A stretch of DNA of 64,000 bases from Thermotoga sp. Ku-13t (GTDB taxonomy: Bacteria > Thermotogota > Thermotogae > Thermotogales > DSM-5069), in the NCBI RefSeq assembly GCF_011057685.1, contig NZ_LNFY01000001.1, positions 372,001 to 436,000 on the forward strand, read 5' to 3'. Position 1 is the first letter of the stretch, and each line of letters begins with the position of its first letter. The notes beneath the pieces are model-generated. The model ran no database searches. It had not been told where the DNA came from and was given only the letters and a program-made list of their open reading frames with translations. The translations under genes were made by a program, and so were the position numbers. This document shows positions 55,182 to 64,000 of the stretch, piece after piece.

Positions 55182-56036
55182 TTGAGTCTGAAGCTTCTGA
55201 AGCTTGCGTTTAAAAATACATTCGCCAGATTCAGTCTCCTGATCGTTCTGATTTTCGTCGCGATGGCTCTGACAGCTCCGTGGATAGTTCCCTACAAGGA
55301 GCAGGCACTCGGTGAACCGAACATGGCTGAACGTCTGCAACCACCGAGTTTGAGACACCCTTTCGGTACCGACCACATGGGTCGAGACATTCTGAGTCGC
55401 GTAATGTATGGCTCAAGGACGTCACTCGTGATAGCAGTCCTGGTCGTGTTCCTTTCAGCTTTGATAGGTGTCCCCATTGGCCTGATCTCGGCTTACTTTG
55501 GAGGATTCGTGGACAACATTCTGATGCGTTTCACCGATATTTTTCTCTCCTTTCCACCGCTCTTACTGGCGCTCCTGATTGCCTCCACACTCGGTAAGGG
55601 TTTGTTCAACGCCATACTTGCATTGGTGGTGACGTGGTGGCCCTGGTACGCCCGCTTGGTGAGATCTCAGGCACTGTCTATAAAGACTTTTGCGTACGTA
55701 GAAGCCGCCAAAGCTGCGGGTGTCTCCAGCGCAAAGATCATGTTCAGGCATATACTGCCAGGCTGTATCGCTCCACTCGCAGTTCAGTGCACAATGGACA
55801 TGGGTAGCGCGATACTCGAAGCGGCAGCACTATCGTTCCTTGGTCTCGGTGTTCAACCCCCGAAAGCTGATTGGGGATTGATGATCAGCGAGGGAAAGGC
55901 TTACTTTTTGAACTACTGGTGGGTTCCCACGTTTCCAGGATTGTTCGTACTGTTGCTCGTCGTGTCCTTCAACCTGCTTGGTGACGTACTCAGAGAATTG
56001 ATAGACCCAAGGCTAAGGAGGAGAATGCTGGTTTGA
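55182..56036 (+). CDS. Peptide ABC transporter permease (DppC type)
   Basis: A 284-residue membrane protein. After an N-terminal helix come the DppC signatures HPFGTDHMGRDILSRVMYG and FTDIFLSFPPLLLALLIA, an EAA loop VEAAKAAGVSSAKIMF near 185, and the late LSFLGLGVQPPKADWG. TTG 55182 follows GAGGGGG. It overlaps the first ATPase gene by 4 bp (TTGA). Confidence 0.93.
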   Translation: MSLKLLKLAFKNTFARFSLLIVLIFVAMALTAPWIVPYKEQALGEPNMAERLQPPSLRHPFGTDHMGRDILSRVMYGSRTSLVIAVLVVFLSALIGVPIGLISAYFGGFVDNILMRFTDIFLSFPPLLLALLIASTLGKGLFNAILALVVTWWPWYARLVRSQALSIKTFAYVEAAKAAGVSSAKIMFRHILPGCIAPLAVQCTMDMGSAILEAAALSFLGLGVQPPKADWGLMISEGKAYFLNYWWVPTFPGLFVLLLVVSFNLLGDVLRELIDPRLRRRMLV

Positions 56037-56992
56037 AAGAGCTGGTCAGGTTTGAAAACTATTCTTTGAGTTTCAAAACGCTTTATGGAAAGGTCAGGGC
56101 GCTGAGGAACGTGTCTCTGACTATCCAGAGTGGCGAGATCGTCGCTCTCGTTGGCGAAACCGGCTGTGGTAAGACGGTGACAGGCCTTTCCATCATAGGA
56201 CTTCTACCTGAAAATGCTGTGTACAGTGGCACGATATTCTTCAAGGGGATGAAAATCGATCGAGAGACCGTCAAAAGCATACGCGGCAAGGAAGTGGCGG
56301 TTGTGTTCCAGGATCCTTCGTCTTCATTGAACCCATTGTACACAGTTGAGCAGCAACTTGTCGACGTGTTGATGAGCAGATGGAATATGACCAAAAACGA
56401 AGCAAAGCAGAAAATACCTGAACTGCTCAAGCAGGTTCAACTCCTCGATGTGGACAGGGTGCTTCGAGCCTATCCACACGAACTTTCCGGAGGCATGAGA
56501 CAGCGCATCATGATAGCCATGGCGCTGGCCTGCGAGCCGAGCTTACTCATAGCAGATGAACCGACCACAGCACTCGACGTCACTGTCCAGCGGCAGATCC
56601 TCTATCTGCTCTGGGAATTGCAACGAACGAAGAAATTCTCAGTTCTTTTCATCACACACGATCTCGGCATCGTTGCCCAGCTTGCCGATAGGATCGTGGT
56701 GATGTACGCGGGAAGTGTTGTTGAAATTGCACCGAAGAAGTTACTGTTCACGAATCCGTTGCACCCGTACACAGTTGGCCTGCTGAATTGCGTACTGGAT
56801 CCCCGACGGAAAAAGCTTCCGGAGCCTATTCCTGGTTCTTTACCGTCGCTCACTGAAATCTCCAGTGAATGTGCTTTCCGGGAGAGATGTGGACACGCGT
56901 TCGATGAGTGCAGCATCTCGACACCCAACTTGGTGGAGGCGGAACCAAACCATTTCGTTTTCTGTCACCGCTGGAGGGAACAACGTGGTTGA
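56033..56992 (+). CDS. Peptide ABC transporter ATP-binding protein (DppD type)
   Basis: A 319-residue ABC ATPase with Walker [11 protein letters not shown] (about 40-49), signature [15 protein letters not shown], Walker [14 protein letters not shown], and the oligopeptide-transporter C-terminal domain with [11 protein letters not shown] and a cysteine-rich tail ([14 protein letters not shown]) that often binds an Fe-S cluster in this family. TTG 56033 overlaps the permease stop. Confidence 0.93.
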   Translation: MKELVRFENYSLSFKTLYGKVRALRNVSLTIQSGEIVALVGETGCGKTVTGLSIIGLLPENAVYSGTIFFKGMKIDRETVKSIRGKEVAVVFQDPSSSLNPLYTVEQQLVDVLMSRWNMTKNEAKQKIPELLKQVQLLDVDRVLRAYPHELSGGMRQRIMIAMALACEPSLLIADEPTTALDVTVQRQILYLLWELQRTKKFSVLFITHDLGIVAQLADRIVVMYAGSVVEIAPKKLLFTNPLHPYTVGLLNCVLDPRRKKLPEPIPGSLPSLTEISSECAFRERCGHAFDECSISTPNLVEAEPNHFVFCHRWREQRG

Positions 56993-57959
56993 GGTGAGGA
57001 ACCTCAAAAAATATTTCGTGCTCCGAGGAAAAGGTCTGTGTGGCAAAAAGATTCTTGTCAGAGCGGTTGATGATGTGACTTTTTCAGTACAGGATGGTCA
57101 GAGCATCGCCATCGTGGGAGAATCGGGCAGTGGCAAAAGCACGCTGATTCGGTGTATCAATGGCTTGGTCAGGCCAACCAGCGGACAAGTCTTCATAGAT
57201 GGTCAATCTGTCACGCTCCTCACAGGGAGAGAATACAGAAAAAAAGTTGCGAGGAAGATTCAGATGGTCTTTCAGGACCCTGTAACATCTCTGAATCCGC
57301 GACTCAAGGTTTTTGACATCATCGTCGAACCCGTACTTGCACAGCGGAGGATGCGCAGATCGCAGCTGGCAGATCTTGTCAACGATCTTCTCCAAAGGGT
57401 CGGGCTGGATCCCAAACTTTCTGACAGATACCCCGGAGAACTCAGTGGTGGTCAATGCCAGAGGGTGGCCATAGCGAGGGCACTCTCTGTACGACCGAAG
57501 ATCCTCCTCTTGGACGAACCCACTTCCTCTCTGGACGTCTCTGTGCAGGCGCAGATCCTGAAGCTTTTAAACGAGTTGCGACAGAATTTGCACCTGAGTT
57601 ACATATTCGTCAGTCACGATCTGGGAGTGGTGCGGAACATTGCAGAAAGGGTCCTGGTCATGTATCTGGGAAAACTGGTTGAAATCGGTCCAACGGAAGA
57701 AGTCATGAACCGTCCCATTCATCCTTACACAAAACTCTTTATCGAATCTGTATTCTATCCGGACCCAAACGTTGAAATGAAAAAACCTGTCGCCCTGAGG
57801 GAACCTGATGGATACACCAATACTGGCTGCAATTTCAAAAACAGATGTGTCTATGCCACCCGGGACTGTGAGAGTTACGATATGAATCTTATCGAAGTTT
57901 CACCAGAAAGGTTCGCATCGTGCATCAGATGGAAGGAGGTAAATTCATGGTCGAACTGA
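56985..57959 (+). CDS. Peptide ABC transporter ATP-binding protein (DppF type)
   Basis: A 324-residue ABC ATPase pairing with the DppD-type protein. Walker A is GESGSGKST, signature [15 protein letters not shown] and Walker B ILLLDEPTSSLDV. The C-terminal part has RPIHPYTKLFIESVF and the four-cysteine tail including CNFKNRCVYATRDC. GTG 56985 follows GGAGGG and overlaps the previous gene by 8 bp. The longer frame from 56865 is a shadow. The next gene overlaps by 13 bp, so the operon continues. Confidence 0.93.
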   Translation: MVEVRNLKKYFVLRGKGLCGKKILVRAVDDVTFSVQDGQSIAIVGESGSGKSTLIRCINGLVRPTSGQVFIDGQSVTLLTGREYRKKVARKIQMVFQDPVTSLNPRLKVFDIIVEPVLAQRRMRRSQLADLVNDLLQRVGLDPKLSDRYPGELSGGQCQRVAIARALSVRPKILLLDEPTSSLDVSVQAQILKLLNELRQNLHLSYIFVSHDLGVVRNIAERVLVMYLGKLVEIGPTEEVMNRPIHPYTKLFIESVFYPDPNVEMKKPVALREPDGYTNTGCNFKNRCVYATRDCESYDMNLIEVSPERFASCIRWKEVNSWSN

Positions 57960-59038
57960 CTCTGAACGATGTCGAAACGATCCTTCTCGGCTGTGCGATC
58001 TTGGGAACCGGCGGAGGAGGAGACCTACAAAAGGGCCTCGAAATCGTGAGGAGCGCTGTGAGAGACAAAATAGTCATGATGTCAGTCGATGAACTCAGCG
58101 ACGATGATCTGGTTGCGTGTCCATATTTCGTCGGGTCTGTTTCTCCGCGGGATGTGAACGTAACGCAAAGAAAAGTAGAATCACCGGTACTGGAATCCTT
58201 TAAGCTTCTGGAACGCTACGTGGGAAAGAAATTCAGTGCCGTTTTCCCAACCGAGCTCGGTGGGGGAAACACAGCAGTTGCTTTCGAAGTTGCCGCACGT
58301 TCGAACGTCCCCGTTCTAGATGCGGACCCTGTTGGAAGAGCGGTCCCCGAGGTTCAGCACACGAGTTTCTACCTGCTCGAAATTCCCATGACACCCTTCA
58401 CAATCTGTAACTATCTTGGTGACAAGGTGATAGTAGACGAAGTCAGCTGTGACGAACAGGCTGAGGAGATCACCCGAGCCATCGCCGTGGTCAGCGGTGG
58501 TAAAGTTGGCGTGACTTCTCATCCATTAAAAGGTTCTGTCGTGAGAGAAAGTATCGTGAAGGGTACGATGAGTCTCGCCTGGCAGGTCGGAAAGGTGAGG
58601 CAGGAGGCTCTGCAAAAAGGGGAGGATCCCATAAAAGCCATAGCAAAAGTACTCGATGCCAGGATTTTGTTCGAAGGAGTGGCAGACTCCGACGCTGTAT
58701 GGGAAGATAAAGCTGGCTTCACGTACGGTGACATGTTTTTCACAGGCGTTGGCATCTTTGCGGGCAGAAAATTCAGGATCTGGTTCAAGAATGAAAATCT
58801 GATTGCATGGTTAGACGGACAAGTATGTCTGACGTGTCCGGACCTCATCATCGCACTGAGGGCCGAAGATGGTTCACCCGTTCTGAACCCACAATTGAAG
58901 AAGGGAGAACACGTGTTCGTGCTCGGTGCAGCGGCCAGCGAATTGTGGCGGAGCCAGAAGGCAATAGAGATTTTTGGACCCAGGCATTTCGGCTTCGACT
59001 TCGATGCCGTACTTTTGAAGAAGGAGGAAGGCAGATGA
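57947..59038 (+). CDS. DUF917 family protein
   Basis: A 363-residue protein with the DUF917 features CAILGTGGGGD near residue 15, PTELGGGNTAVAFEVA near 100 and LDADPVGRAVPEVQH near 122. Members occur next to hydantoinase/oxoprolinase-like genes and include an S-methyl-thiohydantoin desulfurase-related group. The reaction of this one is unknown. ATG 57947 follows GGAGG, and it overlaps both neighbours, so it is co-translated with the peptide transporter and the M29-like gene. It probably processes the imported compound. Confidence 0.8.
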   Translation: MVELTLNDVETILLGCAILGTGGGGDLQKGLEIVRSAVRDKIVMMSVDELSDDDLVACPYFVGSVSPRDVNVTQRKVESPVLESFKLLERYVGKKFSAVFPTELGGGNTAVAFEVAARSNVPVLDADPVGRAVPEVQHTSFYLLEIPMTPFTICNYLGDKVIVDEVSCDEQAEEITRAIAVVSGGKVGVTSHPLKGSVVRESIVKGTMSLAWQVGKVRQEALQKGEDPIKAIAKVLDARILFEGVADSDAVWEDKAGFTYGDMFFTGVGIFAGRKFRIWFKNENLIAWLDGQVCLTCPDLIIALRAEDGSPVLNPQLKKGEHVFVLGAAASELWRSQKAIEIFGPRHFGFDFDAVLLKKEEGR

Positions 59039-60054
59039 GGTTCGACCTGTCCAGGCCCGCAACAAAACTAGTTCGTGAGATACTGAGAGTGAGAAACGAT
59101 GAAGAAGTCGTGATCAGTTACGATACACTTTCACACCTTCCAGTGATCGAAGCAGTTGCAAGTGAGGTTGTTAGAGCCGGTGCAAAGCCACTCTTGTTGT
59201 GCGTGGCAGCCCCGAGGGGAGTGGGCAAAGCCGCAGATCCTGAATTACCTTTGAAATCTCTGAGTGCAGCGCTCCAGAACGCCGATGTGTGGGTCGAGTT
59301 CAATGAGCGATGGTTGCTGTATTCTTCGGCCTTTGAAGCCGCGATCAAGAACCGGAATCTGAGGTACATGTGCCTCGTTGGAATGGACGAAGCGATGTTT
59401 GCTCGAACACTGAACATAGAACTCGAGAAACTGGGCAGGTTCATGAGAACTCTCTCAGAGATTTTGAAGAATACAAGAGAAGTTAGGATACAGAACCCAT
59501 CTGGTACTGATGTGACGTTCAGGAACCATCCTGAACGGCCGATCATCAGCGATCATGGGGACGCTGGTAAACCTGGTATCCACATGCTCCCTGGCCAGAT
59601 GAGCTGGACCCCGATCGAAAATTCGATCGACGGCACAATAGTGTTCGACGGCTCGATCGTTCCACCCATCGGGATACTGAAAGAACCCGTAGCCCTGACG
59701 ATCAGGGCAGGTAGAATCATCGAGATAACGGGCGGCAAGGAGGCTCGACGTTTCGAATCCTGGTTGAGATCCTTCGGACATGAAGATATGTTCAAACTCG
59801 CACATATCTCACTCGGGTTGAACCCTGGAGCCGTACTGAGTGGGAACATTCTGGAAGACGAACGTGTCTGGGGCTGCAGTGAATGGGGCATAGGTTACAC
59901 GAGTGAGGACCTCGTTCCCGATCGAACAGAGCTCGATCAGGCGCCTTCGCACTGTGACGGTGTGTGCCTGAACTCTACGATCGTCGTGGATGGGAGGATC
60001 ATCTTCAAAGAAGGTAACTTGGTAGATGAACAGCTGTTGAAGATCATCAGTTGA
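59035..60054 (+). CDS. M29-like aminopeptidase / NicX-like metalloprotein
   Basis: A 339-residue protein resembling thermophilic aminopeptidases (M29) and 2,5-dihydroxypyridine dioxygenase (NicX). An N-terminal Rossmann-like half (about 1-160) leads into the linker IQNPSGTDVTFRNH. The C-terminal metal half has glutamates and histidines in PPIGILKEPVALTI, LAHISLGLNPGA and CSEWGIGYTS, then the late SHCDGVCL. Fold family is fairly clear, but substrate is not. It is the last gene of the dpp-DUF917 operon (ATGA overlap). Confidence 0.75.
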   Translation: MRFDLSRPATKLVREILRVRNDEEVVISYDTLSHLPVIEAVASEVVRAGAKPLLLCVAAPRGVGKAADPELPLKSLSAALQNADVWVEFNERWLLYSSAFEAAIKNRNLRYMCLVGMDEAMFARTLNIELEKLGRFMRTLSEILKNTREVRIQNPSGTDVTFRNHPERPIISDHGDAGKPGIHMLPGQMSWTPIENSIDGTIVFDGSIVPPIGILKEPVALTIRAGRIIEITGGKEARRFESWLRSFGHEDMFKLAHISLGLNPGAVLSGNILEDERVWGCSEWGIGYTSEDLVPDRTELDQAPSHCDGVCLNSTIVVDGRIIFKEGNLVDEQLLKIIS

Positions 60055-60081
60055 AAAAACGGGGGCGCTATCCGATTCATT

Positions 60082-60109
60082 TTGTCTTCATCGTGCGGTG
60101 CGATACAAT
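60082..60109 (+). promoter_or_regulatory. Promoter of the exported nucleotidase gene
   Basis: TTGTCT (60082-60087) and TACAAT (60104-60109) are separated by 16 bp, about 25 bases before the GTG start. Confidence 0.6.
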
Positions 60110-60133
60110 CTTCACAGGAGGGGGTGACTCAAG

Positions 60134-61681
60134 GTGAGGAGGTTCGTCATCTTCCTATTGTTGATCTGCGTTGTTGCTTTGTTTGCGGCGAGACTGACGA
60201 TCCTGCACATCAACGACACGCACGGTCATGCGTGGCCATGGAACGAAACGAACAATCCAAACATCGGAGGATTCGCTGCGATCGCAACGATCGTTGAAGA
60301 AGTCAGAAAAGAGGTGGAAAGTGCGGGAGGCCATGTTCTGTTCTTGCACGCTGGGGACATGAACACGGGTGTTCCCGAGTCGGACATGCTCGACGCCGCA
60401 CCGGACATAGTCGCGTTCAACATGATGAAGCTCGATGCGATGGTGCTGGGGAACCACGAGCTCGACAAACCCAAACAGGTACTCGCACGACAGATGAAAC
60501 TCGCCAAGTTCCCAATGCTAAGTGCCAACTTCCACGACCCGGAAGGTGTTGTGAAGCCTGAACCGTACATCGTAAAAGATTTTGGCGATGTGAAAGTGGC
60601 CATCATTGGTCTAACCACCGAGGAAACTGCGATCCTTGAACCACTGCATCTGAAAGGTGCAACGTTTGCCAACTGCGTCGAAACGGCGAAGAGACTCGTC
60701 GAAGAACTGAAGGGCAAAGTGGACATCATAGTGGTTCTGGCACACCTTGGCTGGGAACCCGGAGGGGAAGGAAAGACCACCAGCAAGCAACTCGCTCAAC
60801 TCGTGGACGGTATCGACGTGATCGTGGATGGTCACAGTCACACGAAGTTCGAAACAGCGCAGGTTGTGAACAACGTCATCGTTGTACAGGCCTGGGAGTG
60901 GGGCAAATACGTTGGGAGGCTGGATCTAGAAATTGAGAATGGAAAGATCGTTTCTCACAGCTGGAGAGCGATACCAGTTAACCTGAAAGTGTACAAAGGA
61001 AAGGACGAACAGGGTAAGGACATCTACGAGTTCGTCGATAAACCCTACGAAGAACATTTCTACGTCAAAACCGTGCTCGATTATTTCAGAGAACTCGGTG
61101 GTGAGCGACTCAACACAGTGATCGGTAAAACACGCGTTCTACTCGATGGAGAACGTGCGAACGTTCGTTCTAAGAGCACGAACCTGGCGAACATGATCTG
61201 CGATGCCATGATGTGGAAGGTCAACGCCGACGTTGCGCTCATGAACGGTGGAGGAATAAGGGCTTCGATAAGACCTGGTGACATCACCGTGAGAGACGTC
61301 CTGACAGTTTTGCCGTTCGGAAACACGCTCTACGTCTTGAAGATGACGGGAGAACAGCTGATGAAAGTTTTGGAGTACGCCGCGACTGTGAAGGAAGGAC
61401 AGGGTGCCTTTTTGCAGGTTGGAGGTCTGACGTGGAAAAGCGTTGCTGGCAAGGTCGTCGAAGCTAAGGTGAAGGGCGAACCCATAGACCCCAGCAGGAC
61501 GTATGTGGTTGTGACGAACAACTACCTCGCCGGTGGCGGTGATGGTTACACCATGCTCACCAACCTGCCCGGTTACGACACCGGTTTCAGACTCGACAGC
61601 GTGCTTGTAGAGTACATCCAGACCGTGCTCGAGGGAGAGATAAAAGACTACGATTCGTCGTTGAGGTACGTAAGGGAATGA
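60134..61681 (+). CDS. Exported 5'-nucleotidase / UshA-family metallophosphatase
   Basis: A 515-residue protein. A signal peptide (about 1-18, ending LFAA) is followed by a calcineurin-like metallophosphatase domain with HINDTHGH, LHAGD, LGNHELD and DGHSHTKFE as metal ligands. A C-terminal 5'-nucleotidase domain (about 310-500) has LMNGGGIRASI and TVLPFGNTLYVLKMTG, and GGGDGYTM is near the end. It removes phosphate from nucleotides or UDP-sugars outside the membrane, feeding the nucleoside transporter. GTG 60134 follows AGGAGGGGG. Confidence 0.92.
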   Translation: MRRFVIFLLLICVVALFAARLTILHINDTHGHAWPWNETNNPNIGGFAAIATIVEEVRKEVESAGGHVLFLHAGDMNTGVPESDMLDAAPDIVAFNMMKLDAMVLGNHELDKPKQVLARQMKLAKFPMLSANFHDPEGVVKPEPYIVKDFGDVKVAIIGLTTEETAILEPLHLKGATFANCVETAKRLVEELKGKVDIIVVLAHLGWEPGGEGKTTSKQLAQLVDGIDVIVDGHSHTKFETAQVVNNVIVVQAWEWGKYVGRLDLEIENGKIVSHSWRAIPVNLKVYKGKDEQGKDIYEFVDKPYEEHFYVKTVLDYFRELGGERLNTVIGKTRVLLDGERANVRSKSTNLANMICDAMMWKVNADVALMNGGGIRASIRPGDITVRDVLTVLPFGNTLYVLKMTGEQLMKVLEYAATVKEGQGAFLQVGGLTWKSVAGKVVEAKVKGEPIDPSRTYVVVTNNYLAGGGDGYTMLTNLPGYDTGFRLDSVLVEYIQTVLEGEIKDYDSSLRYVRE

Positions 61682-61713
61682 ACGAAGGGGCCCGGCCGGG
61701 CCCCTTTCGTTTT
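61681..61713. terminator. Bidirectional terminator between nucleotidase and amino-acid ABC genes
   Basis: A very stable stem built on GGGGCCC / GGGCCCC with outer A/T pairs (AACGAA / TTCGTT, one bulged T), followed on the plus strand by TTTT. It lies between convergent stops. Confidence 0.85.
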
Positions 61714-62383
61714 ATCTTTCACCCACGACTGTTCCAGGTATCCTCAATCTTTTCTCGAGCCGTGAGAAGGCGTACGCGCTGAGCCACACAATGGAAAGGT
61801 AGATCAGCGCTGTGAGCAGATAGACCTTGAAGAACTCGAAATTTCTGCTCGCTATGAATTTCGCCTGCGCCATCATCTCAGGTGCTCCTATGATGTAAGC
61901 CATTGAAGTGTATTTGAGTAAGTATATGAATTCGTTCGTCCACGCGGGGATGACACGCCGCAGAGCCTGTGGCAGGATGATCAACCTCACAGCTTGCCAT
62001 TTGCTCATACCGACGGAGTAGGCTGCTCTCATCTGTCCTGCTCCGATCGATTGAACCGCACCCCTTATGTACTCGGCTTGGTATGCCGCACTGTTTATTG
62101 TGAAACCTATCAACGCTGCGACCAGCGGTGAGAGCCTAATCCCGTAGGCAGGCAGACCGTAGTAGAGTATGAAGAGCTGAACGAGCATGGGTGTTCCTCT
62201 TATCAGTTCTATGAAACCAGCGCAGAGCACGCTCACAATTTTGTTCGCAAAAACTCTTCCCACGCACAGTGCTATGCCGATCAAAAGTCCGGCCCCGGCA
62301 GCGAGCATGGTGAGATACAACGTAACTACGAGCCCGTTCATCAACTTCGGCAGAGATTGCTGCACGATTTGCAAAAAGCTCAT
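61712..62383 (-). CDS. Polar amino-acid ABC transporter permease (HisM/GlnP type)
   Basis: A 223-residue membrane protein. It has the N-terminal [16 protein letters not shown], the conserved [20 protein letters not shown] near residue 60, and the EAA loop [21 protein letters not shown] near 130. It is the second permease of the transporter. ATG 62383 overlaps the ATPase stop (ATGA). Confidence 0.93.
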   Translation of the reverse strand: MSFLQIVQQSLPKLMNGLVVTLYLTMLAAGAGLLIGIALCVGRVFANKIVSVLCAGFIELIRGTPMLVQLFILYYGLPAYGIRLSPLVAALIGFTINSAAYQAEYIRGAVQSIGAGQMRAAYSVGMSKWQAVRLIILPQALRRVIPAWTNEFIYLLKYTSMAYIIGAPEMMAQAKFIASRNFEFFKVYLLTALIYLSIVWLSAYAFSRLEKRLRIPGTVVGER

Positions 62384-63132
62384 CGCGCCTTCTCCCCGTA
62401 CAGCTCGCTGAGTTTCTTGAGAAACTGTCTCGCACGGTCGGTCTTGGGGTTGGTGAAAAACTCTTCGGGTGTGCCCTGCTCCAGAATCACGCCGCCTTCC
62501 ATGAATATGATCTCGTCCGCCACACTCCGTGCAAAACCAAGTTCGTGTGTAACCACAACCATCGTCATACCTTCTCTGGCGAGGTCCGTCATCACCGACA
62601 ACACCTCACCGATGAGCTCAGGGTCGAGTGCCGAGGTCGGTTCGTCGAAGAGTATGAGCTTCGGTCTCATCGCGAGGGCTCTGGCGATGGCGACACGCTG
62701 TTTTTGACCACCGGAAAGCTGAGACGGATAATGGTTCGCCTTGTCCAGCAGCCCGACCTTTCTGAGTTGTTCGAGGGCGATTTCTGTCGCTTCTTCCTTG
62801 GAGAGCTTTTGAACCTTCATGGGACCGATCCTCACGTTGTCGAGCGCGGTCAGATGGTTGAACAGGTTGAAATCTTGAAAAACGAAACCTATCTTCTGCC
62901 TCATCTTCTGGGCGTTCCTCGATGTGATCTCTTCACCTTCGAGAAAAACTCTGCCAGAATCAGGTTCGACGAGACGGTTTATGCAGGCGAGCAGGGTGCT
63001 CTTGCCCGTCCCGCTCGGACCCAGAATGACCACAGTTTGGCCCCTCTTCACATCAAAAGAAACACCCTTCAACACTTCGAGAGAACCGAAACGTTTTCTC
63101 AGATCCTCCACTCTCAACACGACGTCATCCAC
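62380..63132 (-). CDS. Polar amino-acid ABC transporter ATP-binding protein (GlnQ/HisP type)
   Basis: A 250-residue ATPase with Walker [10 protein letters not shown] near 38-46, the GlnQ-type Q-loop region [17 protein letters not shown], signature [15 protein letters not shown], Walker [16 protein letters not shown] and [16 protein letters not shown] 63132 is used. It starts just after the upstream permease stop and overlaps the next permease by 4 bp. Confidence 0.95.
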   Translation of the reverse strand: MDDVVLRVEDLRKRFGSLEVLKGVSFDVKRGQTVVILGPSGTGKSTLLACINRLVEPDSGRVFLEGEEITSRNAQKMRQKIGFVFQDFNLFNHLTALDNVRIGPMKVQKLSKEEATEIALEQLRKVGLLDKANHYPSQLSGGQKQRVAIARALAMRPKLILFDEPTSALDPELIGEVLSVMTDLAREGMTMVVVTHELGFARSVADEIIFMEGGVILEQGTPEEFFTNPKTDRARQFLKKLSELYGEKAR

Positions 63133-63133
63133 G

Positions 63134-63811
63134 TCAATGCGGTACCTCCCTCATCTCGAAACCGGGGATCGTGAGTTTCTTTTCAATCGTGGCAAAAATC
63201 TTGTTGGCCGAAACTGTCAAAATGAGATATATCGCCGCGCAGGTTAAAAAGATCAGCATGGGTTCATACGTTCTCGCCACGATGTAACTGCCTTGCCTGA
63301 GAAGCTCCACCACGCCGAGTGCGTAAGCCATTGAAGAATCTTTCAGTACCACTGTCAGTTCGTTGGTCCAAGGAGCGATCGAGAACCTCAGAGCCTGGGG
63401 AAAAATTACGTGCCAGAAAGTTTGTATCTTGCTCATACCGAGCGAGTAAGCTGCGAGCGTCTGACCCTTAGGCACGGAAAGTATCGCACCTCTGAAAATC
63501 TGTGACTGATAAGCGGAACTTCTTATGCCAAGTCCAAGAACACAGGCAAAAAACGGTTCGAGTCTGATCCCTATCTCGGGAAGGCCGTAGAAGATGAGCA
63601 TCAGAAGGACGAGCAAGGGTATGCTGCGAAAAGTTTTTTCATAGATCGAACAGATAACTCTATTGACTCGTCCGCCGTAAACTTGCAGGAAACTCACAGG
63701 TACAGCGATGACGAGCCCAAGTAAAAGAGAAAGTACAGTCAACTGGACTGTCACGAGCGTTCCTTTCAGCAGGAACGGTAAGGAATCGACAATCAGTTTT
63801 AACCTCTCTAT
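63134..63811 (-). CDS. Polar amino-acid ABC transporter permease, proposed ATA start
   Basis: A membrane protein with [20 protein letters not shown] and the EAA loop [21 protein letters not shown]. The first canonical start, GTG 63754 (206 residues), would begin inside the conserved N-terminal motif. In frame upstream the sequence continues [17 protein letters not shown], typical of this family. The best ribosome-binding site (GGGGGAG) is 8 bases before ATA 63811, with a TAG just upstream, so I extend to ATA (225 residues). Confidence 0.8.
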   Translation of the reverse strand: MERLKLIVDSLPFLLKGTLVTVQLTVLSLLLGLVIAVPVSFLQVYGGRVNRVICSIYEKTFRSIPLLVLLMLIFYGLPEIGIRLEPFFACVLGLGIRSSAYQSQIFRGAILSVPKGQTLAAYSLGMSKIQTFWHVIFPQALRFSIAPWTNELTVVLKDSSMAYALGVVELLRQGSYIVARTYEPMLIFLTCAAIYLILTVSANKIFATIEKKLTIPGFEMREVPH

Positions 63812-63834
63812 CCTCTACACTCCCCCGTGGCCTT

Positions 63835-64000
63835 TCAGAAGTATTTATCGATCAGCTCGGCCATTTTTCCAGACTCTATAATCTGTTCCAGCGCCTTGTT
63901 TATAGCTTCGAGAAGTTCTTTGTTGCCTTTCTTAACAGCGATGCCGTATTGTTCTCCCGTCACTATGATACCGACGACCTTGACGGGTTTCGTGGCAGCG
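63835..64000 (-). CDS. Amino-acid ABC transporter substrate-binding protein (C-terminal part only)
   Basis: The minus strand from 64000 to the TGA at 63835-63837 encodes about 54 residues, including TGEQYGIAVKKGNKELL and a helical end AELIDKYF, the usual C-terminus of family-3 amino-acid binding proteins. The N-terminus lies beyond the window. It is followed after 23 bp by the first permease gene. Confidence 0.85.
   Translation of the reverse strand, partial: AATKPVKVVGIIVTGEQYGIAVKKGNKELLEAINKALEQIIESGKMAELIDKYF

Overview
The window reads as the chromosome of a Thermotogales bacterium, most likely Pseudothermotoga-like. The evidence is the gene content and order (three tandem M42 peptidases, then HhH, Skp and LptB-like genes, a TM1055-type protein and gltX; M24-efp-asp23-nusB-fhs-folD-trpS-scpA-scpB; tandem NuoE/NuoF redox genes), roughly balanced base composition by eye, dense head-to-tail overlaps of the ATGA/GTGA/TTGA type, very strong Shine-Dalgarno sites and frequent GTG/TTG starts. 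No rRNA, tRNA, insertion sequence, prophage or CRISPR array was seen.

Layout. 1-4984 (-): nucleoside uptake and breakdown (BMP-family ABC transporter, nucleoside phosphorylase, nucleoside hydrolase). 5074-6777 (+): oligopeptidase F. 6729-8329 (-): HAD phosphatase and ribokinase. 8397-9119 (+): SPL-like radical SAM protein. 9125-14112: a ROK repressor divergent from a carbohydrate ABC operon (binding protein, amidohydrolase, two permeases) with a palindromic operator on the -35 box. 14109-24001 (-): a complete nine-gene purCSQLFMNHD operon behind a guanine-type purine riboswitch with terminator. 24148-29294: bioY, rubredoxin, a phosphodiesterase-like protein, a YkuK-like protein, threonine dehydratase, rlmB, mini-RNase III and a FliJ-like protein. 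29418-37493 (+): minC, three M42 peptidases, cell-envelope genes (SPOR, HhH, Skp-like, LptB-like), a TM1055-type protein and gltX. 37532-39993: a cupin, about 1 kb of decayed DNA with a DNA polymerase IV remnant, and a Dps-like ferritin. 39994-44789 (+): five-gene NuoE/ferredoxin/NuoF-type redox cluster. 44773-51863 (-): housekeeping operon. 51918-60054 (+): nth, then a peptide ABC operon carrying a DUF917 protein and an M29-like aminopeptidase. 60134-61681 (+): exported 5'-nucleotidase. 61712-64000 (-): polar amino-acid ABC transporter.

The genes suggest a scavenging heterotroph. An exported nucleotidase, nucleoside uptake, nucleoside cleavage and ribokinase can recycle nucleosides, while de novo purine synthesis is switched off by guanine-type ligands. 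fhs and folD supply one-carbon units used by purN and purH. Peptide uptake and several peptidases supply amino acids.

The least ordinary observations are: (i) two genes with excellent ribosome-binding sites whose spacing points to an ATA codon, and a third pointing to TTC; (ii) a NuoF paralogue whose N-terminal iron-sulphur domain has lost every cysteine next to an intact paralogue with which it shares a 50-bp identical tract; (iii) Skp-like and LptB-like envelope genes in a lineage thought to lack LPS; (iv) a decayed translesion polymerase. Annotation is from reading sequence only; no database search was run.
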